From Closterium sp. NIES-65 (taxonomy: Eukaryota; Streptophyta; Zygnematophyceae; Desmidiales; Closteriaceae), in contig CANXME010000494.1 in NCBI GenBank assembly GCA_948144175.1, forward strand, positions 1 to 64,000: DNA of 64,000 bases, read 5' to 3'. A program made the position numbers and the translations under genes. The notes under the pieces are model-generated. The model searched no databases, had not been told where the DNA came from, and saw only the letters and a program-made list of their open reading frames with translations. Positions within the stretch are counted from its first letter, which is position 1; every line of letters begins with the position of its first letter. Below are positions 54,377-64,000 of the stretch, piece after piece.

Positions 54377-56209
54377 TGTTTAGGTACTAGAGTTTAGTAG
54401 GCTTAGGAGCCATGATTTAGGAGTGACTTAGTAGCGAAGTTCGAGGGTGTAAGGAAAATGTCGAGAGATTTTAGAAGGAGGATGTTGTAACTAGAAAGGA
54501 GGGGGATACAAGTAGTAAGCCCTAAAAGGGTTATACTCACTTTTGAGTACCCCACTACAGACTAGACATCCATTATAATCTGACACACCCCCATAGTCAA
54601 AGTGGGGTATAATCAGTACAGCATGCAGGCATAGAGCAAGAGTTCACAATAGGTAAGTAAGGCTAGAGCTAATCACAGAGGGCAAGTGAGGAGGAGGAGA
54701 GACTGTGGGGGAGAGAAGATGGGAGGCGACTGCTGACGCTGCAGACACACAGACGAGCTGCTGGCTCAGTGGCTACCGAAGCAAAGGCCTGGACTACAGG
54801 AGTAACTGGCTCCGCGGCTATAGACGAGCGGCAGGAGCAACTGACCCACAGGCGACTGGCAACTACCGGAGATTGTAGCCTCCGGACTGCTGGTGCTGCT
54901 GACGACAAGATTGCTGCCTCCACTCAACCCTAGCCCTACACCCACAGCACCCCCTTAAACCCTAAACCCTAGACTCCCACACATCCACCCCCCTCAGCGA
55001 TAGCTGCAGCAGTGGGAGACGAAGGAGGAGGAGGAGGAGGAGGAGGGGACGGCACGCACAACCGACACCCCCACAACCATCACCCCCACACCCACCCCCC
55101 CACGGCTGCACCGGGTCCAGGAGCGGCTGCTGCAGGGGCTAGGGGCGGCTGCTCCAGGGGCTGCTGCTGCTGGGGCGGCTGCTGATGTGGCGGCGGCTCC
55201 AGGGGCTGCTGCTGGTGGGGCGGCTGCTCCAGGGGCTGCTGCCGCTGGGGCGGCGGCTCCAGGGGCTGCTGCTGCTGGGGCGGCTGCTCCAGGGGCTGCT
55301 GCTGCTGGGGCGGCTGCTCCAGGGGCTCCTGCTGCTGGGGCGGCTGCTCCAGGGGCTGCTGCTGCTGGGGCGGCTGCTCCAGGGGCTACTGTTGCTGGGG
55401 CGGCTGCTCCAGGGGCTGCTGCTGCTGGGGCGGCTGCTGCAGGGGCTGCTGCCGCTGGGGCGGCTGCTCCAGGGGCTGCTGCTGCTGGGGCGGCTGCTCC
55501 AGGGGCTGCTGCTGCTGGGGCGGCTGCTCCAGGGGCTGCTGCTGCAGCGGAAAGTAGGAGGGAGGGGAGGGGAAGGGCGCGGCCCCCAGGGTGCCCTGAC
55601 GGGCGACGTGCTAGGGAGCCGCGCAGGCCCCCGAAAGTGCCTCGACGGGCGACGGGAGGGGACCGCGCGCAGGCCCCTAAGGCGCCGCGACGAGGCAACG
55701 GGAGGGGCCGGCTCGCGGGCCCCGAAAGTGCCGCGACGAGGCGACGGGAGGGGCCTGCGTGCGGGCCCCCAAAACGCCGCGACGAGGCGACGGTTGGGGC
55801 CAGTGCGCGGGCCCCCAAGACGCCGTGACGAGGTAGGAACCCGCCGCGCGCCTCGGGGCGCACGGCGGGCAGAAAACCGCCACGCGTTCCGAGCGCGTGG
55901 CGGGAAGAAAAATAGGATGTCGCGCGCCACGGGGCGTGCGACACACAGTAGGGCAGCGGAAGCAAGTGGGCCCACAGGCCAGGAGCGTTAAGCTCTGATA
56001 GCATGTTTAGGTACTAGAGTTTAGTAGGCTTAGGAGCCATGGTTTAGGAGTGACTTAGTAGTGAAGTTCGAGGGTGTAAGGAAAATGTCGAGAGATTTTA
56101 GGAGGATGTTGTAACTAGAAAGGAGGGGGTTACAAGTAGTAAGCCCTAAAAGGGTTATACTCACTTTTGAGTACCCCACTACAGACTAGACATGCATTAT
56201 AATCTGACA
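54377..56209 (-). mobile_element. N4: non-autonomous LTR element in Gypsy F, TSD ACCAG
   Basis: LTRs 54377-54585 and 56004-56209 (about 206-209 bp; minus ends TGTCAGATTATAATG...CCTAAACA), flanked by ACCAG (54372-54376, 56210-56214). Minus-strand PBS TGCTATCAGAGC beside the right LTR; polypurine GACTATGGGGGTG beside the left. Internal region GC-rich with a minisatellite and GCGCCCCGAGGCGCGCGGCG-like units; no coding domain. Confidence 0.93.
55110..55550 (-). repeat. 30-bp minisatellite inside N4
   Basis: About 14 units of GGGGCGGCTGCTCCAGGGGC plus a TGCTGCTGCT segment. Open in several frames, giving Ala/Gly/Ser-Pro repeats, but no sign that it is coding. Confidence 0.85.
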
Positions 56210-57784
56210 ACCAGTGCATTTCACACCAAAACCTGACGGAAGCTTACGCATGTGCATCGACTACCGAGCCCTCAACAAGCAGACGATCAAGAACAAGTAT
56301 CCGATTCTACGGATTAACGATCTACTTGACCAGCTTCGTGGAGCCACGGTATTCTCAAAACTCGATTTGAGATCGGGATATTGGCAGATCCGGATGGCGG
56401 ACAACTCCATCTATAAGATGGCGTTTCGGACACGATACGGATCCTACGAGTACCTTGTCATGCCGTTCGGACTCACCAACGCACCCGCTACATTCCAGGC
56501 CGAAATGAACCATATTCTCAGGCCTCTACTCGACGAATGCGTAGTGGTGTACCTCGACGACATCCTGATCTACTCGAGGGACATAGAGCAGCACATCGAA
56601 CACCTACAACGTGTCTTCGTGATACTTCGACGAGAGAAGTTCTACGTCAAGCTATCCAAGAGCGAGTTTACTTTGAAGAAAGTTCTGTTCCTTGGACACA
56701 TGTTGAGTGCTCAAGGAGTCCATGTCAACCCAAAGAAGATCGAAGCCGTACGTACGTGGAAGACACAGGAGAACGTGAAGGAACTTCAGCAATTCCTTGG
56801 CTTTGCGAACTACTACAATCGGTTCGTGTCACAGTATGCGAAGATTGCAACACCTCTCACCAATCTACTGAAGAAGAATACACCGTTCAAGTGGGAGGAT
56901 GTGCACCAGCAAGCCATGGAGCAGTTGAAGACTGCACTTACGTCCGCACCCGTCCTGATCCAGCCAAATCTAGAAAAAGACTACGTCATCGAAGCTGACG
57001 CTAGCGACCAAGCAGTTGGAGCAGTCTTGTTGCAAGACGAAGGGAAAGGACTACAACCAATCGCTTACCTCAGCGAAAAATTGCACAGGGCAGAACTCAA
57101 CTACCTAATTCACGACAAAGAGGCCTTAGCGATCATCACCGCATTCAAGACATGGCGATGCTACCTCGAAGGGAGAAAGACCACGGTCTACACTAACCAT
57201 TGCAGCCTGAAGTACCTAAAGACGCAGCCGACCCTCTCCAGACGACAAGTCATGTGGATTGACTTCCTCGAGACGCACTTCAACAACAACATCGTGTACA
57301 AGCCGGGACACAAGAATAAGGCAGACGCACTGAGCCGGCCTGGACACGTTGCCGCCATACAGATTCAGGGGATGAATCCGCTACTCAAGGGACTCTTCAC
57401 GCACGGATATACCATCGACCCCGAGATTCCCATGGCAGAGAAAATGAAATTGTTGCAGTGGGACCACGACGTCGCACTACGCAAAGGATCAACAAAGATA
57501 TGGGTACCCAACTACTCGCCTCTTTGGCAGTTGCTTCTCGAAGAATTCCATGACGTGCTCTACGCTGGACACTTCGGGAGTAACAAGACTCTTGCCAGGA
57601 TTGCGAAAGTCTACTACTGGCCTCACATGGCAAACGCGTGCAAAAGTACGTCACTTCGTGCGACACGTGCCAGCGGATGAAAAGCAGTAAGCAGAAGAAA
57701 GCAAGACTTCTTCAGCCTTTACCTGTCCCGGAACAGCCTTGGCAAGTGGTCAGCTTGGATTTCATCACCGGTTTACCACCTACC

Positions 57785-58877
57785 TGCGAAGATTCACTCT
57801 ACAACGGTAGTGAGCTAGACTACGGGGGTTGGCACGAACTACTAGAGACGATCGTAGCTTTGCTTGGTTCCTTAGTGCTTGTACATTCACGAGCGAAATC
57901 GGCAAGAGTTTCCACTAGCAAAGTTAGAATTCCAGAATGATACAACAAGCAATGACAACAATGACTACATCAGGCACCTTGCAACCCTGCAGCTAGCCTG
58001 GTCGACCGCCAGCACAGCTTGGTCGACCGCCTGCCAGCGTTGCGTAGAGGAGCCGCGCCAGCACTGCGGAAAGGCGATTTGCCAACAGAGCAGGTCGATA
58101 GCGTGCCAACGCTGCAACAGAGCAGCTGTCCAGCGTTGCCCCCGTAGAACACAGCAGTGCGCACGCTCGTAGATGCGCGCAGACGATTAGCCCGACTTGC
58201 CTCGTTGGGCATCCGTCGGCTGTTGTCTGCGCCTGACGAGCCACATCGACTCCGGGATACCAGCTCGCAGACGCCTGCGCCATCGCAACCTCGACGACGT
58301 TCGCGTGCCTTCGCAGAACTCGTCGAGCAAGTTACCCGGTCGACCCGGTCGACCACCACTGCTTCTGGTCGACCACCAGGTGCCTCTGGTCGACCACAGC
58401 TCCCGTCGAGCTACCCTCTGGTCGACGGACCCCTTCCGTCGACCAGAACCGTCTGCAGTTGTCGCCAAGCTCCCCTCGTCAATCGCAACTCACTTGTCAG
58501 GTCGACGGACTGCTCTGTCGACCTTCCGGTCGAACTGCAGGTCGATAGACTGCTCCCGGTCGAGCTGCAGGTCAACGGGGACCCCCTGGTCGAGCTGCTG
58601 CAGGTCGACGGAGACCTCCCGGTCGAGCTGCAGGTCGACGGAGGCCTCCCGGTCAAACTCCCCCTCCTGGTCGACGGCCCACCCGTCGCCATGACCAGTC
58701 AGTTGCAGCTGTCGAGCTCCCTGGTCGACAGCAGCACTACAGCGGTCCCCTGCAGCTTGACGATGCCCGTCGAGCAGCTCTCCCACTGTGAACGATCAGC
58801 TGCTACTCCCTTACATCCGACCAAGTTGTTAGAGTTGCCCAAGCGAGGGCGGGGCCAACACTCCATTCCTGTTAACA
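57785..58877 (-). repeat. Copia G 3' LTR
   Basis: Collinear with the solo LTR at 29091-30128. About 300 bp of unique sequence at the left is followed by a 600-bp block in which GTCGAC or GGTCGACC recurs every 10-30 bases (58010-58740). Confidence 0.93.
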
Positions 58878-59006
58878 CTCCCCTGTTGCGCTCACGCTTG
58901 GGCCTCCAGCCCACACGTCAGTACTCCACGGAGAAAACTCGTCCTCGGCGTGCACCCCACACACAGCACGCCGTCACCGCACCAGCCGTGCAGAAGAGCA
59001 CGGCAC

Positions 59007-59700
59007 CTACTGCTGCACCTCATCGTCGCCGTCGCTGACGTCGGCCAGACGAACTTGGCCGATGGCGACAGAGCACCGGTTGAAAGCCGGAAAATGCAGC
59101 TCCTTCGTCATGAAGTCTGCCGGCTGCTCGGTGGTCGAGATGTATTTCAGCACGAATTTTCTGTGCCTCACCATGTGCTGCAGCCAGACGTAGCGTCGCT
59201 CCATGTGCTTGAGGTTGCCCGTCAGCCCCAAGCTCTCAGCGACCGTGATTGCCGACTTCTTGTCGACGCGGAGGATGGTCGGCTTCCCGGCGTCGAGCAG
59301 CTTGAATTCCGCAAGGAGGAAGCGAAGTCGACACCCCTCCTTGTCGACGTCCGTGGCCGCCACATACTCTGACTCGGTCGATGACAATGTCGCGCACTTG
59401 ATGCGCGAGCTCGACCAGGAGACGGCGGCCCTACCGTAGACGAACACGTAGCCTCCCATGCTCGTCCGGTTCTAATTGTCGCCCGCGTCGTTGGCATCGA
59501 ATTAGCCGATCAGCTCCAACGATTCTGGTCCACCGCCAAACTCCAGGGCGGTGTCGCGGGTGTCGGCGAGGAAGGCGAGGCAGCGGTCGACCTCGCGCCA
59601 ATGCTGGTCGCTCCTCACCGTGAGGCCGCTCCCCAGCTTGCTGCAGGCGAACGCGATGTCCGGCCTCGTTATCATCGCCGCGAACTGCAGCGAGCCGACC
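59007..59700 (-). pseudogene. Copia G RNase H (stops present)
   Basis: RNase H: SWSSSRIKCATLSSTESEYVA, VDKKSAITVAESLG, KHMERRYVWLQH, TTEQPADFMTKEL. The upstream part to 59700 (the F.ADTRDTALEFGG region) contains TAA/TAG codons near 59475 and 59505, so the frame is not continuous with RT. Confidence 0.85.
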
Positions 59701-59702
59701 TT

Positions 59703-61400
59703 CTACCGGTACTCCTCCTCCTCGTGCTCCTTAGCCTCCTCCTCGTCGAACGTCAGCTGAGCGTAGGCGTCGACCGAGAACGGCGTCTTCGGGACTCGAC
59801 CGCCTTGCTCCTCGTCGATGAAGCGCCTGCGCAGCTTGTCGGCGTAGCCCTGCTGGTGCAGCCATAGCTTCCTGGCCGGCCTGTCGCGCATGATCTCTAG
59901 CCCAAGGTACTTCACCACCGGCGAGATCTCATGCAGCTCGAAGGCGGCCTTCAGTAGCTCCTTCAGCATCGTAGTGCTGCTGCTTGCGGCGAGAAGGTCG
60001 TCAACGTAGACCAGCACCCAGCAGGCCACTCTGTCGTCGCCGGCCTTGAAGTAGAGCGCCTCGTCGACCTGGCTCTTCTTCCAGCCGACGCCCAGCAGCA
60101 CACTGTCGAGAGCCCTGTACCACAGCAGCGGCGACTGCTTCAGCCTGTACAGGTTCTTCAGCAGCTTACACACCCGGCCGGTCCCGTCGTCGAAGTAGTC
60201 CGGCTGGTACATGTAGAGCACCCTGTCGAGCTTGCTCTGCAAGAAAGCGTTCTTCATATTGAGCTGCATCAGGTTGAGGTCGAGGACGGCGACGATGCTG
60301 AGGAAGATCCTCAGCGTGACGTAGCTGCTCACCGGCGAGTACGTCTTGTCGTAGTCGGCACTGTACACCTGCGTGAAGCCCTTCACGACCAGCCTCGCCT
60401 TCTTGCACTCAACGGTGTCGTCGATGCGGTAATTGGTCGTCAGCACCCGCCGGCTCTTCATGATGTTCACCCCGTGTGGGCATTCGACCAGCTCCCAAGT
60501 CCCCATACCGATGAGGTTGTGGATCTCTTCTTCCATGGCGGCCTTCACCGCCTCGCCCTTCCAGCTCGCCAGCGCCTCCTTCACCGTCATCGTGGCGATG
60601 TCCCAGCGGTGTTCGGGGTCGACATGCACGTCAGGGTCGAGCTCCGGCAGGTCTTCATCCTCCTCGGCATCGTCGTACAACAGGTTGTCGTCGACCTCGT
60701 CGAACACCGTCGTGAAGGCAGCTGGCGGAAGGCAGGCGTGGAAGCTCAGCCGCTCCGGTGGCCGTCGAGCTCGACCTGTGCATCGTAGCTCAAGCTTCCA
60801 CCACGTCACTTTCGGTGGACTCCTCACCCGCCAACTGCTCCCCTTCCTCATCGACGTCCCCGTCGTCGACCAGCTGCTTCGACCCGTCGACCGACTGCTC
60901 GTCTGCTGCTGCCTTCGACAGCTCCCCTGTCTACTGCACCGCTGCTGTTGCCTCCTGTTTGACCGGCTCCCCTGTCTGCTGCTCCCCTGTCGTCGACGGC
61001 TTCCCATCCTGGTCAACGAGCTTGACGTCTTATCGACCGCCGGCGATGCCATGGGCCGGCGCCACAGGCGACGCCTCAAGGCTCCCCTCATCGTCGGTGG
61101 TCGACACAGGTGCCGACCCAAGCCGATCTGCGACAGGGAACGGAGGAGCAAGGACAGGGGGAGCGGGAAGAACCTCCACACCATCCTCATCAGCAGGCTC
61201 GTCGACCTCGGTGAGCAACGGAATCGTTGTCGTCGAGGTGTCCGTCGGTGGGTGCGCCTGCATCCGCTCCGACGCCGGCCCATACTTTGCCTTTCACACC
61301 TCAAGCAACAGCGTCTCGTAGAAGATCACCTCGACCGACATGACCACCTTGTTGTCGGTCAGGTCGAGCACCTCCCAGCCCTTGCTCTCCGGCGACACAA
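59703..61400 (-). CDS. Copia G reverse transcriptase (truncated by stops)
   Basis: After an Asp/Glu-rich linker (DDNLLYDDAEEDEDLPELDP) the RT reads WKGEAVKAAMEEEIHNLIGM, RLVVKGFTQVYSADYDKTYSPV, LMQLNMKNAFLQSKLDRVLYMYQP and catalytic VYVDDLLAASS. A stop at 59703 precedes the thumb/RNase H. The N-terminal part, upstream of about 61000, is in a different frame from integrase. Confidence 0.9.
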
Positions 61401-61413
61401 CCAGGTGAAGCCC

Positions 61414-63972
61414 CTATCGAGCCTTCGGCGCCAGCTTCCCACCGCGCTGCTGCTCAGGAACCATGAACTGCACCATGCAGCCCCACACCCGCACCAGCGT
61501 GAGGTCGGGCTTCGTCCTGGTCAGCAGCTGGTACGGAGTCGTCCCCGGCGGCGTCGTCGACCACTCCAAGAAGTTGCGCACCCAGACAGCCTGTTGAAGA
61601 GCGAGGTACCACCACTGGAGCTGCACGCCCATGTGCAAAAGCATTGTCCGCACGGACTAGACGACCGTGCGCATCTCCCGCTCAACCATGCCGTTCTGCT
61701 GTGGAGTATAGGGGCACGTCAGGTCGTGGACGATGCCCTTCCCGTCGACGAAGTCAGTGAATGCCTTCCCGAGGAACTCCCCTCCTCGAACAGAGCGAAG
61801 CGACAGCACCGACGTCTTCGTCTGTCGTTCCACAAGCACCAGCCACTTCTCGAACTCCCGCAGCACGTCGCTCTTCTTAGCGATCGGCATTGCCCACACG
61901 AACCGAGTATGGCGATCCTTCAGCAGCAGGAAGTACAGGCTGCCATCCTTGGCAGCCACCCGAAGTGGCCCGCACAAGTCGATGTGCACGACAGCCAATG
62001 CCTCCTCGGCGTCCGAGCCCTTGTCGGGGAAGGTGTGCCGCGCCAGCTTTCCGCCGACGCACGAGACACACGGTGGGTCTGCCCCGGTCGATGGCATGAT
62101 GTCGAGCCCAATAGCAACTTCATTCTTCGCCGAGCTCTTGATCGTGTCGACGCCGACGTGCGCGAGCCTTGCATGCAACAGGGCAGGGATCGTCTTTGTC
62201 GCCGAGACGATCGTCCGCGGAGCCACCACCTCGGTGGACGGCGAATGCGTCGAGCAGGGGCGAAGGTCGGTGCAGAGAACACGTCCGGTGTAGCGTGCTC
62301 GACCGAGCATCTCCCCGGTCGCATAGACGAGCAGCATCTCGTCGCCGTCGCCCTGCAGCTGCACTCCGCTCTCCTTCAGTTGGCCAGCTGACATTAGGTT
62401 CGCCTGTACGCCCGGAACGTAGAGCACGTCGGGGATGAGGACTTGCTTCCCGGCCTCCCATTGCAGAGCGACGGTTCCGCGACCCTTGACAGGCTGCAAT
62501 GCCCTGTTGAACCCACGCACGTGCTTCATCCCGTCGCTCGGCCCCATGTCGATGAAGACCGACTTCGTCCTCATCAGGTGGTGGGAGCACCCGCTGTCGA
62601 GTAGCACCGCCATCGGGTTGGCCTGCACAGCTGCCGCCACCGCCTGGAAGTCATCGCCAGCCTCCGGCGCCAACAAGACCGTCGGCTCCACCACGCCGAC
62701 CATCGAGCACGACGCCTCCCCGTCGCCTCGACTCTTGCCGCTGGAGCTGTTGATGTCCTTTGTCGACAACGTCTTCTTTGATGCTTGCTTCTCCTTGCGC
62801 GGCTTCTCATTTCGATGGGGGCGACGACTGGCCGATCGACCACGGCCTCCCTTGTTGTCGTCCTTGTCGCTGTCATCGCGGTCGGGGCAGTTGAAGGAGA
62901 GATGGTCGGGGTCGCCGCAGATCCAGCACTCCCGCCGTCGACCACCACCACCTCGTCGACCCTTGTCCCGCATCGACCGCTTCTCGTCGACATCCTTCGT
63001 CGACTGCCCACCTCCGCTACCACCTCCGCCCGGCTTCCCGCACTGCCCTTGCTGCTGATTCAGCTTCGTTGATGCAGCGTAGTTTGCCTGCGGAAGGAGC
63101 TCTGTGGGTTGTTCGGCCTCCTGCATCGCCTCATCTTGAAGAATGTAGCTGGTGATGGAGTCCTCGTCGAGGGACTCACGCGTGCCGGGCACCATCATCA
63201 TCCTCTTCATGAGATTGTAGCTGCACGGCAAGCCCTTGACTATGTGGGTGATGTAGGACGCCGTCGAGTACTCGGCGCCCGCCATCCGCATCTCAGCCAG
63301 GATCCATCGAGCACGGTTGCAATAATCCGTCGCCGACTCCTGCTCGCTCATCCAAATGTGAGTCATCTTCTCCTCCAGCTGCCCGATGTACAGGTCGTCC
63401 CTGACCTGGTACATCGACATGATGAAGTGCCATGTCTGGTGACCAGCATCCAGTCGCTCTCGACAGCTCTTGAGCGCTAGCTGCACCACCGGCGAGCAGC
63501 ACGTCGAGATGACCATGAAGGTGAGCAAGTGAGCCGCTCGAAACTCCGCGCGCAGCTCGACATCGTCCACGGGCGGAATTGGGACTGTGCCGATGGCGAA
63601 GCCCTTCAGCCCGGCAACCTCCAGTTGAGGTTCGATCGACACCCTCCAGGTGATGAGGTCCCGTTGACCTTGCAGCGGTGCGACGGTGATCCGGTCCGAC
63701 GAGAACTTGAAGTAGCCATACGCCGGTGCAATCCCGCCTGCCGTCACATGTGTCGTCGCCGAGAGACCTCCACCGCTCCGTGGAGGAGAGCGACGTCGAA
63801 CTTCGACGTCGACACGCGAGCTGCCTGTAGCCACCGTCGACCGCTCCACTCGCGTGTGGATTCCGTCGACACCACCGTCGACCTTGATCACCCCTCTCTG
63901 CCTAGTGCCTTCGCTGCCGCTGACTCGTGCACCACCGTCGACCTCGTCGTCGACGCCACCCTCGTTGCGCAC
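61414..63972 (-). CDS. Copia G gag-protease-integrase
   Basis: 771 codons from 63972 to a stop at 61657, then an integrase C-part to 61414. Gag about residues 75-300 (FSSDRITVAPLQGQRDLITW, MTHIWMSEQESATDYCNRAR), CCHC knuckle CWICGDPDHLSFNC near 345, protease VLLDSGCSHHLMRT near 455, integrase zinc region (LLHARLAHVGVDT, CVSCVGGKLARH) and core (VVHIDLCGPL, YTPQQNGMVEREM). The second catalytic Asp, expected in an LRSDRGGEF-type motif, is Val here (LRSVRGGEF), so the enzyme is probably dead. The start ATG at 63972 is the first in frame within the window; the true start could lie outside. Confidence 0.9.
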
Positions 63973-64000
63973 CGGTTGAGGAGATGCAGGACGGGAAGGG

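Larger units (their letters stand above)
54253..57784 (+). mobile_element. Gypsy F: diverged Gypsy, split by N4 and Copia G
   Basis: Pol fragments 54253-54376 ([20 protein letters not shown]) and 56210-57784. Joining across N4 restores the [12 protein letters not shown] motif. RT has YLDDILIYS. The RNase H motif reads [11 protein letters not shown] where the relatives have VYTDH, a probable loss of a catalytic Asp. A frameshift near 57640 separates integrase zinc finger from its core, which ends at DFITGLPPT where Copia G enters. About 75% similar in protein to A/E by eye; no LTR in the window. Confidence 0.9.
57785..64000 (-). mobile_element. Copia G: GTCGAC-rich Copia element inserted in Gypsy F (5' end off window)
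   Basis: 3' LTR 57785-58877 (1,093 bp, minus TGTTAACAGG...TTCGCA), polypurine tract AACAGGGGAG at 58878-58889, then RNase H, RT, integrase, protease, gag in Copia order going right. Left flank CTACC (57780-57784) is the candidate TSD; its partner must be right of the window. Coding sequence is rich in GTCGAC (Val-Asp or Ser-Thr), as is its LTR. Confidence 0.93.

Noticed and set aside
60433..62391. 652-codon plus-strand ORF
   Set aside because: It is antisense to Copia G RT and integrase, which carry all expected motifs; GC-rich codon use opens the opposite strand.

Overview
The window is nuclear DNA from a green-lineage eukaryote. Genes have GT-AG introns, the largest gene is a subunit of the plant TPLATE endocytosis complex, and about 60% of the window is nested plant-type LTR retrotransposons primed by initiator tRNA-Met (TGGTATCAGAGC). 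GC-rich Ala/Gly/Pro-rich coding and heavy minisatellite content suggest a streptophyte alga (a desmid such as Closterium is my best guess, not proven). There are no bacterial features.

Layout. 1-16893 (minus): the 5' two-thirds of a TWD40-2 homologue, 21 recognisable exons, 3' end beyond the left edge. At least 14 exons have extra tandem copies of an exon half plus its splice site, and exon 10 has grown a roughly 84-copy 15-bp minisatellite. 18883-22070 (plus): a three-exon gene for an 843-aa low-complexity protein with the same kind of exon-edge duplication. 22722-23360 (minus): a small Ala/Lys/His-rich ORF that has lost its N-terminus. 27.2-30.9 kb and 46.2-46.5 kb: exon fragments of unrecognised host gene(s), including a seven-copy exon array, split by a 15-kb retroelement stack.

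Mobile DNA. Copia B (30985-46168, minus, TSD AAGAG) contains chromovirus Gypsy A (35580-42999, TSD GACGC), which contains the non-autonomous element N2 (38917-40454, TSD GTACG). Copia B also holds a 347-bp TRIM (32424-32770, TSD ACGCG). To its right lie a decayed Copia C, a Gypsy D LTR, N3, Gypsy E, a tandem TRIM, Gypsy F split by N4 (54377-56209, TSD ACCAG), and Copia G (57785 to beyond the right edge) inserted in Gypsy F integrase. N1 (24603-26336, TSD TTGAC) carries a TRIM in its polypurine tract (TSD TGGGG). A solo LTR of the Copia G family (29091-30128, TSD ATATC) sits in a host exon array.

The most novel items are: (i) a TRIM family whose LTR/primer-binding-site junction forms a tRNA-Glu-like module with pol III A and B boxes; (ii) N elements that share LTR core, PBS, polypurine tract and leader-like sequence with Copia B and so look like its parasites; (iii) pervasive tandem duplication of exon edges in unrelated host genes. 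All autonomous elements seen are broken by stops, frameshifts, deletions or catalytic substitutions.
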